Shown here: piece after piece, positions 1 through 6,265 of the stretch
How the letters are laid out: the number at the start of each line of letters is the position of its first letter
Numbering within the stretch: the first letter of the stretch is position 1
From: Oscillospiraceae bacterium
GTDB taxonomy: Bacteria > Bacillota > Clostridia > Oscillospirales > Oscillospiraceae
NCBI GenBank assembly: GCA_017410075.1
Contig: JAFQRK010000041.1
Location: forward strand, 1-52,957
DNA length: 52,957 bases
Reading direction: 5' to 3'
The notes under the pieces: model-generated
What the model saw: the letters and a program-made list of their open reading frames with translations, nothing else
Databases searched by the model: none
Told to the model about the DNA's origin: nothing
Translations under genes and position numbers: made by a program

Positions 1-97
1 CACCCTTCACAACCAGTTCCAGGGCCTCGTTGGGATCATACTGAACAGAGCGGTCAATCAGTTTTGCGCTCTCCTTGTACTTTTTACCTCTAAACAA
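1..97 (-). CDS. rplA: Ribosomal protein L1, N-terminal part (cut by window edge)
   Basis: This is the first 32 codons of ribosomal protein L1, which forms the L1 stalk of the 50S subunit and in many bacteria represses its own operon by binding the mRNA. The visible start reads MFRGKKYKESAKLID followed by a DPNEAL stretch, which is the usual L1 N-terminus. The start codon is TTG at 97-95, preceded by an AAGGAGG ribosome-binding site about eight bases upstream. No in-frame ATG lies nearby, so the TTG start is well supported. It is the last visible gene of the rpmG-secE-nusG-rplK-rplA operon. The C-terminal part lies outside the window. Confidence 0.9.
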   Translation of the reverse strand, partial: MFRGKKYKESAKLIDRSVQYDPNEALELVVKG

Positions 98-174
98 TGT
101 AATTATCCTCCTTAAAGTGGTGATGCGGAAAAATCCTCCCACATTTCCGGGCTGTTACCCGGTTCAAACATTTA

Positions 175-600
175 TCAGTCAGTTACGGTGATACCCATGG
201 AGCGGCAAGTGCCACGAACCTGGCTTTCTGCAGCTTCCAGAGTGTTTACGTTCAGATCGGGCAGCTTGGTCTTTGCGATCTCAGTGACCTGAGCAGCAGT
301 GATAGAGCCAACCTTGGTCTTGTTGGGGACGCCGGAGCCACTCTCCAGGCCTGCGGCCTTCAGAACCAGCAGGGGGGTGGGGGGAGTCTTGGTGATGAAG
401 GTGAAGCTGCGGTCTGCGTAAACGGTGATGACAACAGGAATCTTGTAGCCTTCCTGAGCCTGCGTACGAGCGTTGAACTCCTTGATAAATGCGGCGATAT
501 TCACACCATGCTGACCCAGAGCAGGACCAACAGGGGGAGAAGCGGTTGCCTTAGCGGCGTTGATTTGAAGCTTGATAATACCAGTGACTTTCTGTGCCAT
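175..600 (-). CDS. rplK: Ribosomal protein L11
   Basis: L11 binds the GTPase-associated centre of 23S rRNA together with L10/L12 and takes part in factor-dependent steps and stringent signalling. The 141-residue length is typical. The N-terminal domain is recognised by [13 protein letters not shown] and the proline-rich [13 protein letters not shown] segment, and the RNA-binding C-terminal domain ends [11 protein letters not shown]. The open frame extends 27 codons further upstream, but the ATG at 600 is chosen because AGGAGGTGC precedes it and the protein then matches the family length. It lies downstream of nusG across a 102-base gap that holds three hairpins, and 77 bases upstream of rplA. 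Confidence 0.97.
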   Translation of the reverse strand: MAQKVTGIIKLQINAAKATASPPVGPALGQHGVNIAAFIKEFNARTQAQEGYKIPVVITVYADRSFTFITKTPPTPLLVLKAAGLESGSGVPNKTKVGSITAAQVTEIAKTKLPDLNVNTLEAAESQVRGTCRSMGITVTD

Positions 601-702
601 TATAAAGCACCTCCTGAATATAATGTGGTGATATGCGTAATACGCATTTTTGTCGGGGTTTTGACCCCTCCCACGGTCCAACCGGCAAGCCGGTTCGATG
701 CG
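601..702 (-). promoter_or_regulatory. nusG-rplK intergenic leader with three hairpins
   Basis: On the minus-strand transcript three perfect inverted repeats follow one another: AACCGGC/GCCGGTT (680-695) directly after the nusG stop, GGGG/CCCC with a six-base loop (655-668), and the 15-base palindrome ATGCGTA-A-TACGCAT (633-647). The rplK ribosome-binding site AGGAGGTGC follows. In Escherichia coli, L1 represses L11-L1 translation by binding near the L11 start, so this is a reasonable place for an L1 operator. That role is inference: I did not match the structure to the 23S L1 site. None of the hairpins has a long T-tract that would make it an obvious terminator. Confidence 0.4.
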
Positions 703-1233
703 TTATTGGGATGCGACCTCGATCTGATCGAGCTCAAACTCGACAGAGGTCTCACGGCCAAACATAGAAACGATAACATTGACCGCGTTGTTTTCGACCT
801 CAATGCTCTCAACCGTACCGGTGAAGGAGCTCAGAGGACCGTCGAGGATACGGACAGTATCGCCAACTTCGTAGTTAACGATGATTTCCTTCTTCTCAAC
901 GCCCATCGCGTAGACTTCCTCATCCGTCAGGGGAGTGGGGTCGTTGCTGGATGTACCGACGAAGCCGGTAACACCGCGGATGTTGCGGATGACATGCCAG
1001 GTGTCATCGCTGTATACCATCTTTACCAGCACATAGCCGGGGAAGACCTTGCGGTCGTAAGTCTTGCTGACGCCGGATTCGGTGATCTCGGTAACAGTCT
1101 CCATAGGAATGGAGATCGCCAGGATCCGATCCTGCAGCTGACGGCTTTCGACGGTCTTTTCGATGGTAGCCTTTACAGTGTTCTCATAACCTGAATAGGT
1201 ATGGACGACATACCACTTTGCAGCTTCTGCCAT
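703..1233 (-). CDS. nusG: Transcription termination/antitermination protein NusG
   Basis: NusG binds RNA polymerase across the cleft and modulates pausing and termination. The protein is 176 residues, the usual bacterial size. The N-terminal NGN domain starts AKWYVVHTYSGYEN and contains the FPGYVLVKM segment. The C-terminal KOW domain holds GDTVRILDGPLSSFTGTVE. The gene lies 10 bases downstream of secE, the classical secE-nusG pairing, and upstream of rplK. Start ATG at 1233. No oddities were seen. Confidence 0.98.
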   Translation of the reverse strand: MAEAAKWYVVHTYSGYENTVKATIEKTVESRQLQDRILAISIPMETVTEITESGVSKTYDRKVFPGYVLVKMVYSDDTWHVIRNIRGVTGFVGTSSNDPTPLTDEEVYAMGVEKKEIIVNYEVGDTVRILDGPLSSFTGTVESIEVENNAVNVIVSMFGRETSVEFELDQIEVASQ

Positions 1234-1243
1234 AGCGTATACC

Positions 1244-1462
1244 TTAGTGGGCCAGGTTGATAATGGCGGTGATCAGAGCCTGAGCAACGAAATCGAATAC
1301 CCAGATGAACAAACCAACCACAACGACACAGGCAATGACGATCAAGGTGTTCTTTGCCACCTGCTTGGGGGTAGACCAGACGACTTTCTTCAGCTCGCTC
1401 TTCAGCTCGCGGAAGTATCTGGCGATTTTCTTGAACAAATTGTCCTTCTTAACTTCTGCCAT
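1244..1462 (-). CDS. secE: Preprotein translocase subunit SecE
   Basis: SecE clamps the SecY channel of the Sec translocon in the cytoplasmic membrane. The 72-residue protein has the short, single-spanning architecture of Gram-positive SecE: an amphipathic segment with FRELKSELKKVVWSTPKQV (residues about 18-36), then one hydrophobic membrane helix rich in V, I and L (about 40-65). It sits between rpmG (12 bases upstream) and nusG (10 bases downstream), the expected order in Firmicutes. ATG at 1462 with a GGAG-type ribosome-binding site. Confidence 0.96.
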   Translation of the reverse strand: MAEVKKDNLFKKIARYFRELKSELKKVVWSTPKQVAKNTLIVIACVVVVGLFIWVFDFVAQALITAIINLAH

Positions 1463-1474
1463 TGTCCATTCTCC

Positions 1475-1624
1475 TTACTTGGTCTCGTTGTGAACTGTGT
1501 GCTTCTTGCAGAATCTGCAGTACTTCTTCATTTCGAGACGGTCAGGGTCATTCTTCTTGTTTTTCATGGAATTGTAGTTTCTCTGCTTGCACTCAGAGCA
1601 TCTCAAAGTGACTTTAACGCGCAT
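1475..1624 (-). CDS. rpmG: Ribosomal protein L33
   Basis: A 49-residue 50S subunit protein reading [17 protein letters not shown] at its N-terminus and [16 protein letters not shown] at its C-terminus. The two CxxC pairs (C9/C12 and C36/C39) make it the zinc-binding C+ form of L33, the form that many Firmicutes replace with a cysteine-free paralogue when zinc is scarce. The ATG at 1624 is preceded by AAGGAGGTGCC. It is the first gene of the secE-nusG operon, about 125 bases downstream of the promoter start. Confidence 0.95.
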   Translation of the reverse strand: MRVKVTLRCSECKQRNYNSMKNKKNDPDRLEMKKYCRFCKKHTVHNETK

Positions 1625-1755
1625 ATCGGCACCTCCTTAAATATTGCCTCCCTGCATGACCCCGGCTATGAAAGATTTAGAAACGGCCACTACAATAACC
1701 GTCCGAGGTTGAAATTTGGGCGCACTAACAAAACCCAATTTTCACAGGTAGAGCC

Positions 1756-1784
1756 ATTCTATCACAGTTTGCAAGTGGAGTCAA
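1756..1784 (-). promoter_or_regulatory. Sigma-A promoter of the rpmG-secE-nusG-rplK-rplA operon
   Basis: On the minus strand, TTGACT (1784-1779), a 17-base spacer and TAGAAT (1761-1756) form a near-consensus housekeeping promoter. Transcription would start near 1749, leaving a leader of about 125 bases before rpmG. The remainder of the 1625-1897 gap shows no other feature I can support. No clear promoter for the divergent tspO gene was found there. Confidence 0.75.
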
Positions 1785-1897
1785 CAACTTTTTTACATTT
1801 TTTCGGTATTTTTTACAGATAGAAGCACAGCATCTTGTGTTTTTTGACGGAATATTTGCTCCTGCTACCGGAATATGCTTTTGCGAGGTGATGCGTT

Positions 1898-2371
1898 ATG
1901 AATTTTAAGAAATGGAAACCTTATCTTTTTTGGATTTTGCTTGCGGAGGGTGTGGGACTTTTGGCGGGATTGCTTACCGCAGATGCCACAGCGATCTACG
2001 CCAATTCCGTCCAAAAACCGCCGCTGGCACCGCCGGGGATCGTATTTCCTATTGTGTGGACAGTTTTGTATGCCCTGATGGGGATCGGTGCGGCCAGAGT
2101 TTCCACATCGGAAAACCGGCAGCAGAAGAATGTGGCGATCAATCTGTTTATTATCCAGCTGATCGTCAATTTTTTCTGGAGCTTTTTCTTCTTTAACGCT
2201 CAGGCGTTTGGATTTGCCGCGGTTTGGCTTGTGCTGCTCTGGGTGCTGGTGCTGCTGATGATCATTGCGTTCTGGAAGGTGGACCGGAGGGCTGCCTGGC
2301 TGCAGATCCCGTACCTGATCTGGCTGACTTTTGCGGCATATCTGAATTTTGCGGTGTATTTATTGAATTAA
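1898..2371 (+). CDS. TspO/MBR family membrane protein
   Basis: TspO proteins are five-helix membrane proteins that bind porphyrins and other tetrapyrroles. Their bacterial function is still debated (tryptophan-rich sensory protein, porphyrin degradation or transport). The 157-residue length fits. The family signature is visible around residues 38-60 as KPPLAPPGIVFPIVWTVLY, a proline-rich loop leading into the second helix with the WT.LY motif, and five hydrophobic segments can be counted. The start ATG follows GAGGTGATG. It stands alone between the divergent rpmG operon and ruvX, 57 bases upstream of ruvX. The substrate is not predictable from sequence. Confidence 0.92.
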   Translation: MNFKKWKPYLFWILLAEGVGLLAGLLTADATAIYANSVQKPPLAPPGIVFPIVWTVLYALMGIGAARVSTSENRQQKNVAINLFIIQLIVNFFWSFFFFNAQAFGFAAVWLVLLWVLVLLMIIAFWKVDRRAAWLQIPYLIWLTFAAYLNFAVYLLN

Positions 2372-2428
2372 AGCTCTTTCTTTTTTCGGCAGGATGCGTT
2401 ATACTATTGAAAAAAAGGAGGGCTGCTT

Positions 2429-2842
2429 ATGAAAATTATGGGAATTGACTACGGCGACGCCCGTACCGGTGTTGCCATTTCCGATTTGCTGTGCAGCATT
2501 GTCGGCTCCACCTATGTGATCCCCAGCCGCAATACGGAAAAGGCCATTGCCGATATCGTAAGGCTGATCCGGGAAAACGGCGTGGGTCAGCTGGTGGTGG
2601 GGCTGCCGAAAAATATGAACGGCACCGAGGGCCCCAGAGCGGAGCTGTGCCGGGAATTTGCCGACAAGCTGAAGCAAATAACCGGCTTGCCGGTCGTCCT
2701 TTGGGATGAGCGCAGAACCACAGTGGAAGCCCATAATATTTTGTCGATGCACAACTATCACGGTCAGAAGCGGAAGAATACTGTGGATGCTGTGGCAGCA
2801 TCTCTGATCCTGGAGGGCTATTTGCAGTTTCGCGGCCGGTAA
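2429..2842 (+). CDS. ruvX: Putative pre-16S rRNA nuclease / Holliday junction resolvase-like RuvX (YqgF)
   Basis: YqgF/RuvX has an RNase H-like fold and is linked to 16S rRNA 5'-end maturation, with an older proposal as Holliday junction resolvase. The 137-residue protein starts MKIMGIDYGDARTGVAISD, where the first catalytic aspartate lies in GIDYG. It continues with VVGLPKNMNG, LWDERRTT and a C-terminal NTVDAVAASLILEGYL containing the last acidic residue. The start follows AAAGGAGG. In many Clostridia it neighbours DUF1292, which is also found about 3 kb away here. Its 3' end overlaps the convergent TauE-like gene by 25 bases. Confidence 0.95.
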   Translation: MKIMGIDYGDARTGVAISDLLCSIVGSTYVIPSRNTEKAIADIVRLIRENGVGQLVVGLPKNMNGTEGPRAELCREFADKLKQITGLPVVLWDERRTTVEAHNILSMHNYHGQKRKNTVDAVAASLILEGYLQFRGR

Positions 2843-3192
2843 AGCAGTTCCCGGACACCGGTAAACAGCAGCAGGATACCAAAAAGCTTTTTCAAAAGTC
2901 CTGCATCCAGCTGCAGGCCGATCCAGGAAAATATCCCAGCAGCCATACTGCCTGCAAGGATCGCAGGCAGTATTTTCTTTAGCTGCAGCACACCCTGCTT
3001 CCAGCGAAATAAGGAAACAGAGCCTGCCGCTGTGATAAAAAACATCAGATTGATAAGCCGCGCCTGGGCAGCCGGTATATCCAATACCAGCGTCAGCCAA
3101 AGGATCAGCAGAGAGCCGCCCCCGACTCCCAGACCTGCCAGATAGCCAAGTGCCGCCCCGGCGATGAGAGCCACGGGAAAGGAGCTTAGCAT
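2818..3192 (-). CDS. Half-size TauE/SafE-family membrane protein (second of a pair)
   Basis: TauE/SafE (DUF81) proteins export sulfonates or sulfite, and full-length members have about 250 residues in two repeats. This 124-residue protein covers one repeat only. It shows the family motif in LAGLGVGGGSLLILWLTLVL (residues about 19-38), then INLMFFITAAGS and three further hydrophobic helices. ATG at 3192 follows GGGAGG. It overlaps the upstream paralogue by seven bases, so the two are almost certainly co-translated and probably form a heterodimeric exporter. The 3' end overlaps convergent ruvX. The substrate is unknown. Confidence 0.82.
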   Translation of the reverse strand: MLSSFPVALIAGAALGYLAGLGVGGGSLLILWLTLVLDIPAAQARLINLMFFITAAGSVSLFRWKQGVLQLKKILPAILAGSMAAGIFSWIGLQLDAGLLKKLFGILLLFTGVRELLYRPRNCK

Positions 3193-3536
3193 AGATATCG
3201 GACACCTCCCCAAAGTATCAGTGCGCCCAGCGCTCTGTGAAGCCATTTGACGGGGATCTTTTTTGCGGTCATACCGGCCAGGATGCCGCCGCCAATGCTG
3301 CCAATCAGATAGGGAAGGGCTGAACCTATGGGGATCCCCTGGGTCAATGCGCCCATTGTCAGGGAGATGATGCAGATCGGCAGGATGATCGAAACGGAAG
3401 CCGGAAAAATGTCTTCGTCTGCAATATCTGTCAGCAGCGTCAGCAGGGGAACAAGCACCATTCCGCCTCCTGCGCCGAATAGTCCGTTGACTGCGCCAGC
3501 AGCAAGACCTGCCAGCGCGGTTTTGAATTTTTGCAT
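3186..3536 (-). CDS. Half-size TauE/SafE-family membrane protein (first of a pair)
   Basis: A 116-residue, four-helix member of the TauE/SafE (DUF81) family and the partner of the gene that overlaps its 3' end. The repeat signature is at residues about 10-32 as LAAGAVNGLFGAGGGMVLVP, the GxxGAGGG loop typical of the family. GGILAGMTAKKIP then marks the end of the repeat. Start ATG at 3536. The only good Shine-Dalgarno, AGGAGG, lies inside the 3' arm of the terminator hairpin that ends the upstream foldase gene, so translation may depend on that hairpin being open. Confidence 0.85.
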   Translation of the reverse strand: MQKFKTALAGLAAGAVNGLFGAGGGMVLVPLLTLLTDIADEDIFPASVSIILPICIISLTMGALTQGIPIGSALPYLIGSIGGGILAGMTAKKIPVKWLHRALGALILWGGVRYLC

Positions 3537-3543
3537 AAAAAAC

Positions 3544-3574
3544 GCCTCCTGTGGAAATTTTCTCCACAGGAGGC
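3544..3574 (-). terminator. Terminator hairpin behind the parvulin gene, overlapping the next Shine-Dalgarno
   Basis: A perfect 12-bp inverted repeat (3544-3555 with 3563-3574, seven-base loop) is followed on the minus strand by GTTTTTT and on the plus strand by TGTTTTATTCTTTT, so it could work in both directions. On the minus strand it lies 21 bases after the parvulin gene. Its 3' arm carries AGGAGG, placed eight bases before the ATG of the TauE-like gene, so terminator and ribosome-binding site share the same bases. Confidence 0.75.
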
Positions 3575-3595
3575 TGTTTTATTCTTTTAATACGA

Positions 3596-5293
3596 TCAGC
3601 CGCTGATCACCAGATCACGGTCCAGAGCCTTCAGGTTCTTTGCGGTGAGGGTAACTGCGTCGAGAACTGCGGTTTCCCACTCGTCATAGGCGTCGTTGGT
3701 CATATCAATATCGATCATATAGTCGCGGTAGGTCAACTCGTCATCTTCCTTATAGAACATAACATGGTAGCCGTACTCACTCTCGATAATGCCGGTGTCG
3801 CCAACCTTGCGGTCATCCAGAGCCCAATCCTTGAAGGACTGCACATAGTTGGAGTCGCGGTAGATATCCTCGATCAGACCGCCGCTGTCCTTGGAGCCGG
3901 TGTCTTCACTCTTCTGAGCAGCCAGCTTGGTAAATGCTGCGCTGTCCTGCTTTTCACCCTTCAGGAACTCGTCCAGAATTGCCTGAGCCTTTTCCTTGGT
4001 GGCCTGCTTCTCGGCATCGGAATAGGTTGTCACGCCGGTCTCAGCGTCCTTGGTGCCGCCGGTGAACTTGACCAGAATGTGCTGGACATTGGCCAGAGGC
4101 TTCTCGTTGGTGGTCATTTCCTGGAACAGCAGCACATAGTAGCCGTTGACAGTTGCGTTCTCGCCTTCGCCGGACTTGACCTCAATGGAGGTGATATCGC
4201 CGGGCTTGCGTGCGGAATCAGAGAGCCACTTGATGCCTTCTTCAGTGATGGTGTTGGACAGAGCGCCGTAAAGCACATAGGTGTTTTCAGAAGCTGCGAC
4301 CTTCTCCAGATCCTCTTCCTTCTTATCCTTGTGAATGTCCAAAGCCTTGACGGCTGCATTCAGCTTCTCCAGAGTGCTGTTGTCAGCAATGGCCAGGCCC
4401 TTTGCGGCTGCTTCTGCATCCTTGCGGGCCTGCTCCTTCTGCTCGTCGGTGTAGGTGGTGGTTTCGTTGCCGTTTTCGTCCTTTTCGGTCGTGCCGCCGC
4501 CGTTAAACTTCAGGAAGTCATTAACCGTGCAGAAATAGTAAGAGAAGGTGTAGGAATTATAATCGTTCATCTTATCCTTCTCATATTCGCGATAGTCGGG
4601 GTCGCCAAACTCCAGGCCGTCGTAGTAGTCACCGGCGAAGCTGTTGGCGATGGTGTTGATGCGGGTATACTCCATATAGGACTTTACAGTAGCGCCGGGG
4701 CCGTAGACGCCGCGCAGGTAGCTCTTAGCATCGCTGTAGCCGTAGTATGTAGCATACAGCTCCAGATTCTCTTCCTGCAGATCCAGATTCTTCTGCTCGG
4801 AGTCAGTCAGCTGGTAGCCGGCGCTGACGGCCTTATCGTACATTGCATATGCCCACTTGGCATTTTCAGTAGCAGCGGTAGCAAAGTAATCAGCCCAGGT
4901 CTCGCCGGTGGTGGTATTGTATACCTGCTCATCCAGGGGAGTGGAAACATTCAGACCGGTATACAGCATCAGATAGGTGCTGGAATAGCTGCCGTAGTCA
5001 TCATACTGACTTGCATAGGCCTGGATGAAATCCATATAATAGTAGTTCAGCTCAACGGAGGTGAGCTTATGACCGTCGATGGTAACTGCGGTAGTGACGC
5101 GGTTGATCAGACCGGTAACAGGGGTCTTCAGGGTGATGCCCAGGAAAATGGCAACCACCAGAACCATTACAACAATAAATGTAAGGGTGTAGGCCTTGGT
5201 AGCATTGGCTTCCTTCTTGGCTTTCTTCTGCCGCTCGGTCATTGCTGCGGCGTTCTGCTCCTTGCGGAGCTTCTTCTTATCGGATGCACTCAT
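3596..5293 (-). CDS. Membrane-anchored parvulin-type peptidyl-prolyl isomerase (PrsA/SurA-like foldase)
   Basis: Likely an extracytoplasmic chaperone that helps secreted proteins fold through a PpiC rotamase domain. The 565-residue protein starts with a short, very basic cytoplasmic segment (residues 1-34, rich in K, R and A), one membrane helix (about 36-58) and a large outside domain rich in D, E and Y. The parvulin domain lies at about 400-515: NVQHILVKF, a GGLIEDIY segment and GIIESEYGYHVMFY. The start ATG at 5293 follows GAGAGGATTTG; an upstream ATG six codons earlier has no such site. Unlike PrsA it has no lipobox, so anchoring is by a signal-anchor helix. It has its own promoter and a strong terminator. 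Confidence 0.88.
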   Translation of the reverse strand: MSASDKKKLRKEQNAAAMTERQKKAKKEANATKAYTLTFIVVMVLVVAIFLGITLKTPVTGLINRVTTAVTIDGHKLTSVELNYYYMDFIQAYASQYDDYGSYSSTYLMLYTGLNVSTPLDEQVYNTTTGETWADYFATAATENAKWAYAMYDKAVSAGYQLTDSEQKNLDLQEENLELYATYYGYSDAKSYLRGVYGPGATVKSYMEYTRINTIANSFAGDYYDGLEFGDPDYREYEKDKMNDYNSYTFSYYFCTVNDFLKFNGGGTTEKDENGNETTTYTDEQKEQARKDAEAAAKGLAIADNSTLEKLNAAVKALDIHKDKKEEDLEKVAASENTYVLYGALSNTITEEGIKWLSDSARKPGDITSIEVKSGEGENATVNGYYVLLFQEMTTNEKPLANVQHILVKFTGGTKDAETGVTTYSDAEKQATKEKAQAILDEFLKGEKQDSAAFTKLAAQKSEDTGSKDSGGLIEDIYRDSNYVQSFKDWALDDRKVGDTGIIESEYGYHVMFYKEDDELTYRDYMIDIDMTNDAYDEWETAVLDAVTLTAKNLKALDRDLVISG

Positions 5294-5355
5294 ATAATCA
5301 AATCCTCTCAATGTGCAATTATGGTTACTGGATATGCCAGCACATAGTCTAGCGT

Positions 5356-5384
5356 ATTATAACCGATTTATCCCGTGGTTGCAA
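5356..5384 (-). promoter_or_regulatory. Sigma-A promoter of the parvulin gene
   Basis: On the minus strand TTGCAA (5384-5379), a 17-base spacer and a perfect TATAAT (5361-5356) lie about 60 bases upstream of the foldase start codon. No other promoter is seen in the 5294-5445 gap. Confidence 0.72.
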
Positions 5385-5444
5385 GTATTTTCTTTCGGAA
5401 ATGAAATAATTGTAAAAAAAGTTTAAAATTTCAGGCTTTTGCAA

Positions 5445-5679
5445 TAAAAAAGCAAGAAGAGCCTAAACTCTTCTTGCCAAAACCCCGCTTTAGCCGTGTG
5501 CATCCATTTATGACCTGCACGAAAAGGCAGGTGGGTCGCCTCTCACCATCTTAACTGCTCCCAACATCCACCGTGCGTCAAAGCGCAGGCGGGAGGTCTG
5601 CAAACCGATGGGGAAGTGGGGCATCCCAATAATAAAATGTGGGTCCAAAAGGACACATCACGCACCAAGCAGGGGGCAA
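5445..5679 (-). ncRNA. ssrS: Structured noncoding RNA, candidate 6S RNA
   Basis: The 234 bases between DUF1292 and the foldase promoter have no convincing ORF but fold extensively on the minus strand. A closing stem pairs 5667-5675 with 5483-5490 (CCCC.GCTT with AAGCGGGG). Inside are an ACCTGC/GCAGGT hairpin, a terminal stem capped by TGCG-CTTTGA-CGCA extended through GCC/GGT and CTCCC/GGGAG, and unpaired stretches between them. An intrinsic terminator follows. A long rod with closing stem, central bubble and terminal stem-loop of about 200 nt is the 6S architecture, which sequesters sigma-A RNA polymerase. The name is tentative because I could not compare with a covariance model. The RNA starts about two bases after the DUF1292 stop. 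A CATAAT hexamer at 5684-5679 could drive it, but no -35 box is visible. Confidence 0.5.
5452..5477 (-). terminator. Intrinsic terminator of the structured RNA
   Basis: A perfect 10-bp stem GCAAGAAGAG/CTCTTCTTGC with a six-base loop is followed on the minus strand by TTTTT (5451-5446). The plus-strand side lacks a T-tract, which assigns the RNA to the minus strand. Confidence 0.8.
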
Positions 5680-5961
5680 TTATGCTTCGTCCTCTTCGTA
5701 GAGGCCGTCCATAATCAAACTGTATACGGTTTCCAGCTCAGTCTCGTCCTCAATGGCACAGAGGATGGGCTCGCCATCTTCTTCCACAGACTTGAGAATG
5801 CTGACCTCCAGATCTGCCAGTTCGCCCTTTTCGCCGTCAGCAGGGATCACTGCCAGGTAGGAAAAACCGTTATACTCGATGGCCTTGAGCACTTCCAGTT
5901 CGTATTCCGTGCCGTCTTCATCTACAATGGTCATAAAATCAGAGCCGTATTGATCGTACAT
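5680..5961 (-). CDS. DUF1292 family acidic protein
   Basis: A 93-residue, strongly acidic soluble protein of the DUF1292 family. Its function is unknown, and in Clostridia it is usually encoded near alaS, ruvX and related genes. The family pattern is visible at the N-terminus as FMTIVDEDGTEYELEVL and in the FSYLAVIPAD segment, with an acidic C-terminus ending LYEEDEA. The ATG at 5961 follows GGAGGCACG. It has its own promoter and is followed within two bases by the structured RNA, so the RNA may be made as its 3' tail or from an internal promoter. No enzymatic motif is seen. Confidence 0.85.
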   Translation of the reverse strand: MYDQYGSDFMTIVDEDGTEYELEVLKAIEYNGFSYLAVIPADGEKGELADLEVSILKSVEEDGEPILCAIEDETELETVYSLIMDGLYEEDEA

Positions 5962-5994
5962 ATGCGTGCCTCCGTATGTTCTTTCTGTATCTTT

Positions 5995-6023
5995 ATTTTA
6001 TCCCAGGCGGAGCGTAAAATCAA
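5995..6023 (-). promoter_or_regulatory. Sigma-A promoter of the DUF1292 gene
   Basis: On the minus strand TTGATT (6023-6018), a 17-base spacer and TAAAAT (6000-5995). The predicted start is about 30 bases upstream of the start codon. The rest of the 304-base divergent gap (5962-6265) contains only the opposite promoter near 6168 and AT-rich sequence. Confidence 0.7.
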
Positions 6024-6144
6024 GTGGGAATGTTGCATATCAATGACTGTAAAAGTTTTGCTAAATTGCCTATGGAATCAGTATGCACATTTCGGAAATA
6101 ACTATGTATACTATAAAATTTAAGTTTATTTCACAATTTAGTGC

Positions 6145-6173
6145 TTTTCTTTTGCTTCCGGGTATGCTATAAT
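6145..6173 (+). promoter_or_regulatory. Promoter of the PBP operon (extended -10)
   Basis: A perfect TATAAT at 6168-6173 is preceded by TGC, giving the extended -10 TGCTATAAT. The -35 region at 17 bases (TTTTCT) is poor, which is common for extended -10 promoters. Transcription would start near 6180, about 85 bases before the PBP gene, and may run through clpE at 15514, since no gap along the way exceeds 25 bases. Confidence 0.6.
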
Positions 6174-6265
6174 ACTACGACTGGTAGTATGCACATATGC
6201 CGGTTTGATGGAAAAATGCTGTCTTCGCAGGTCATTTTTGACTGCTGTATATAGGAGGTATTGGC

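Noticed and set aside
3551..5347. 598-codon plus-strand open frame opposite the foldase gene
   Set aside because: It is fully antisense to a gene with a clear parvulin domain. Its translation is a repetitive hydrophobic Gly/Val/Leu/Ile sequence, typical of a shadow frame, with no ribosome-binding site.
5445..5679. RNase P RNA, tmRNA or SRP RNA as identity of the structured RNA
   Set aside because: The hallmark sequences (GAGGAAAGTCC-type core, tRNA-like ends, GGAA-tetraloop Alu/S domain) are absent and the length does not fit RNase P or tmRNA.
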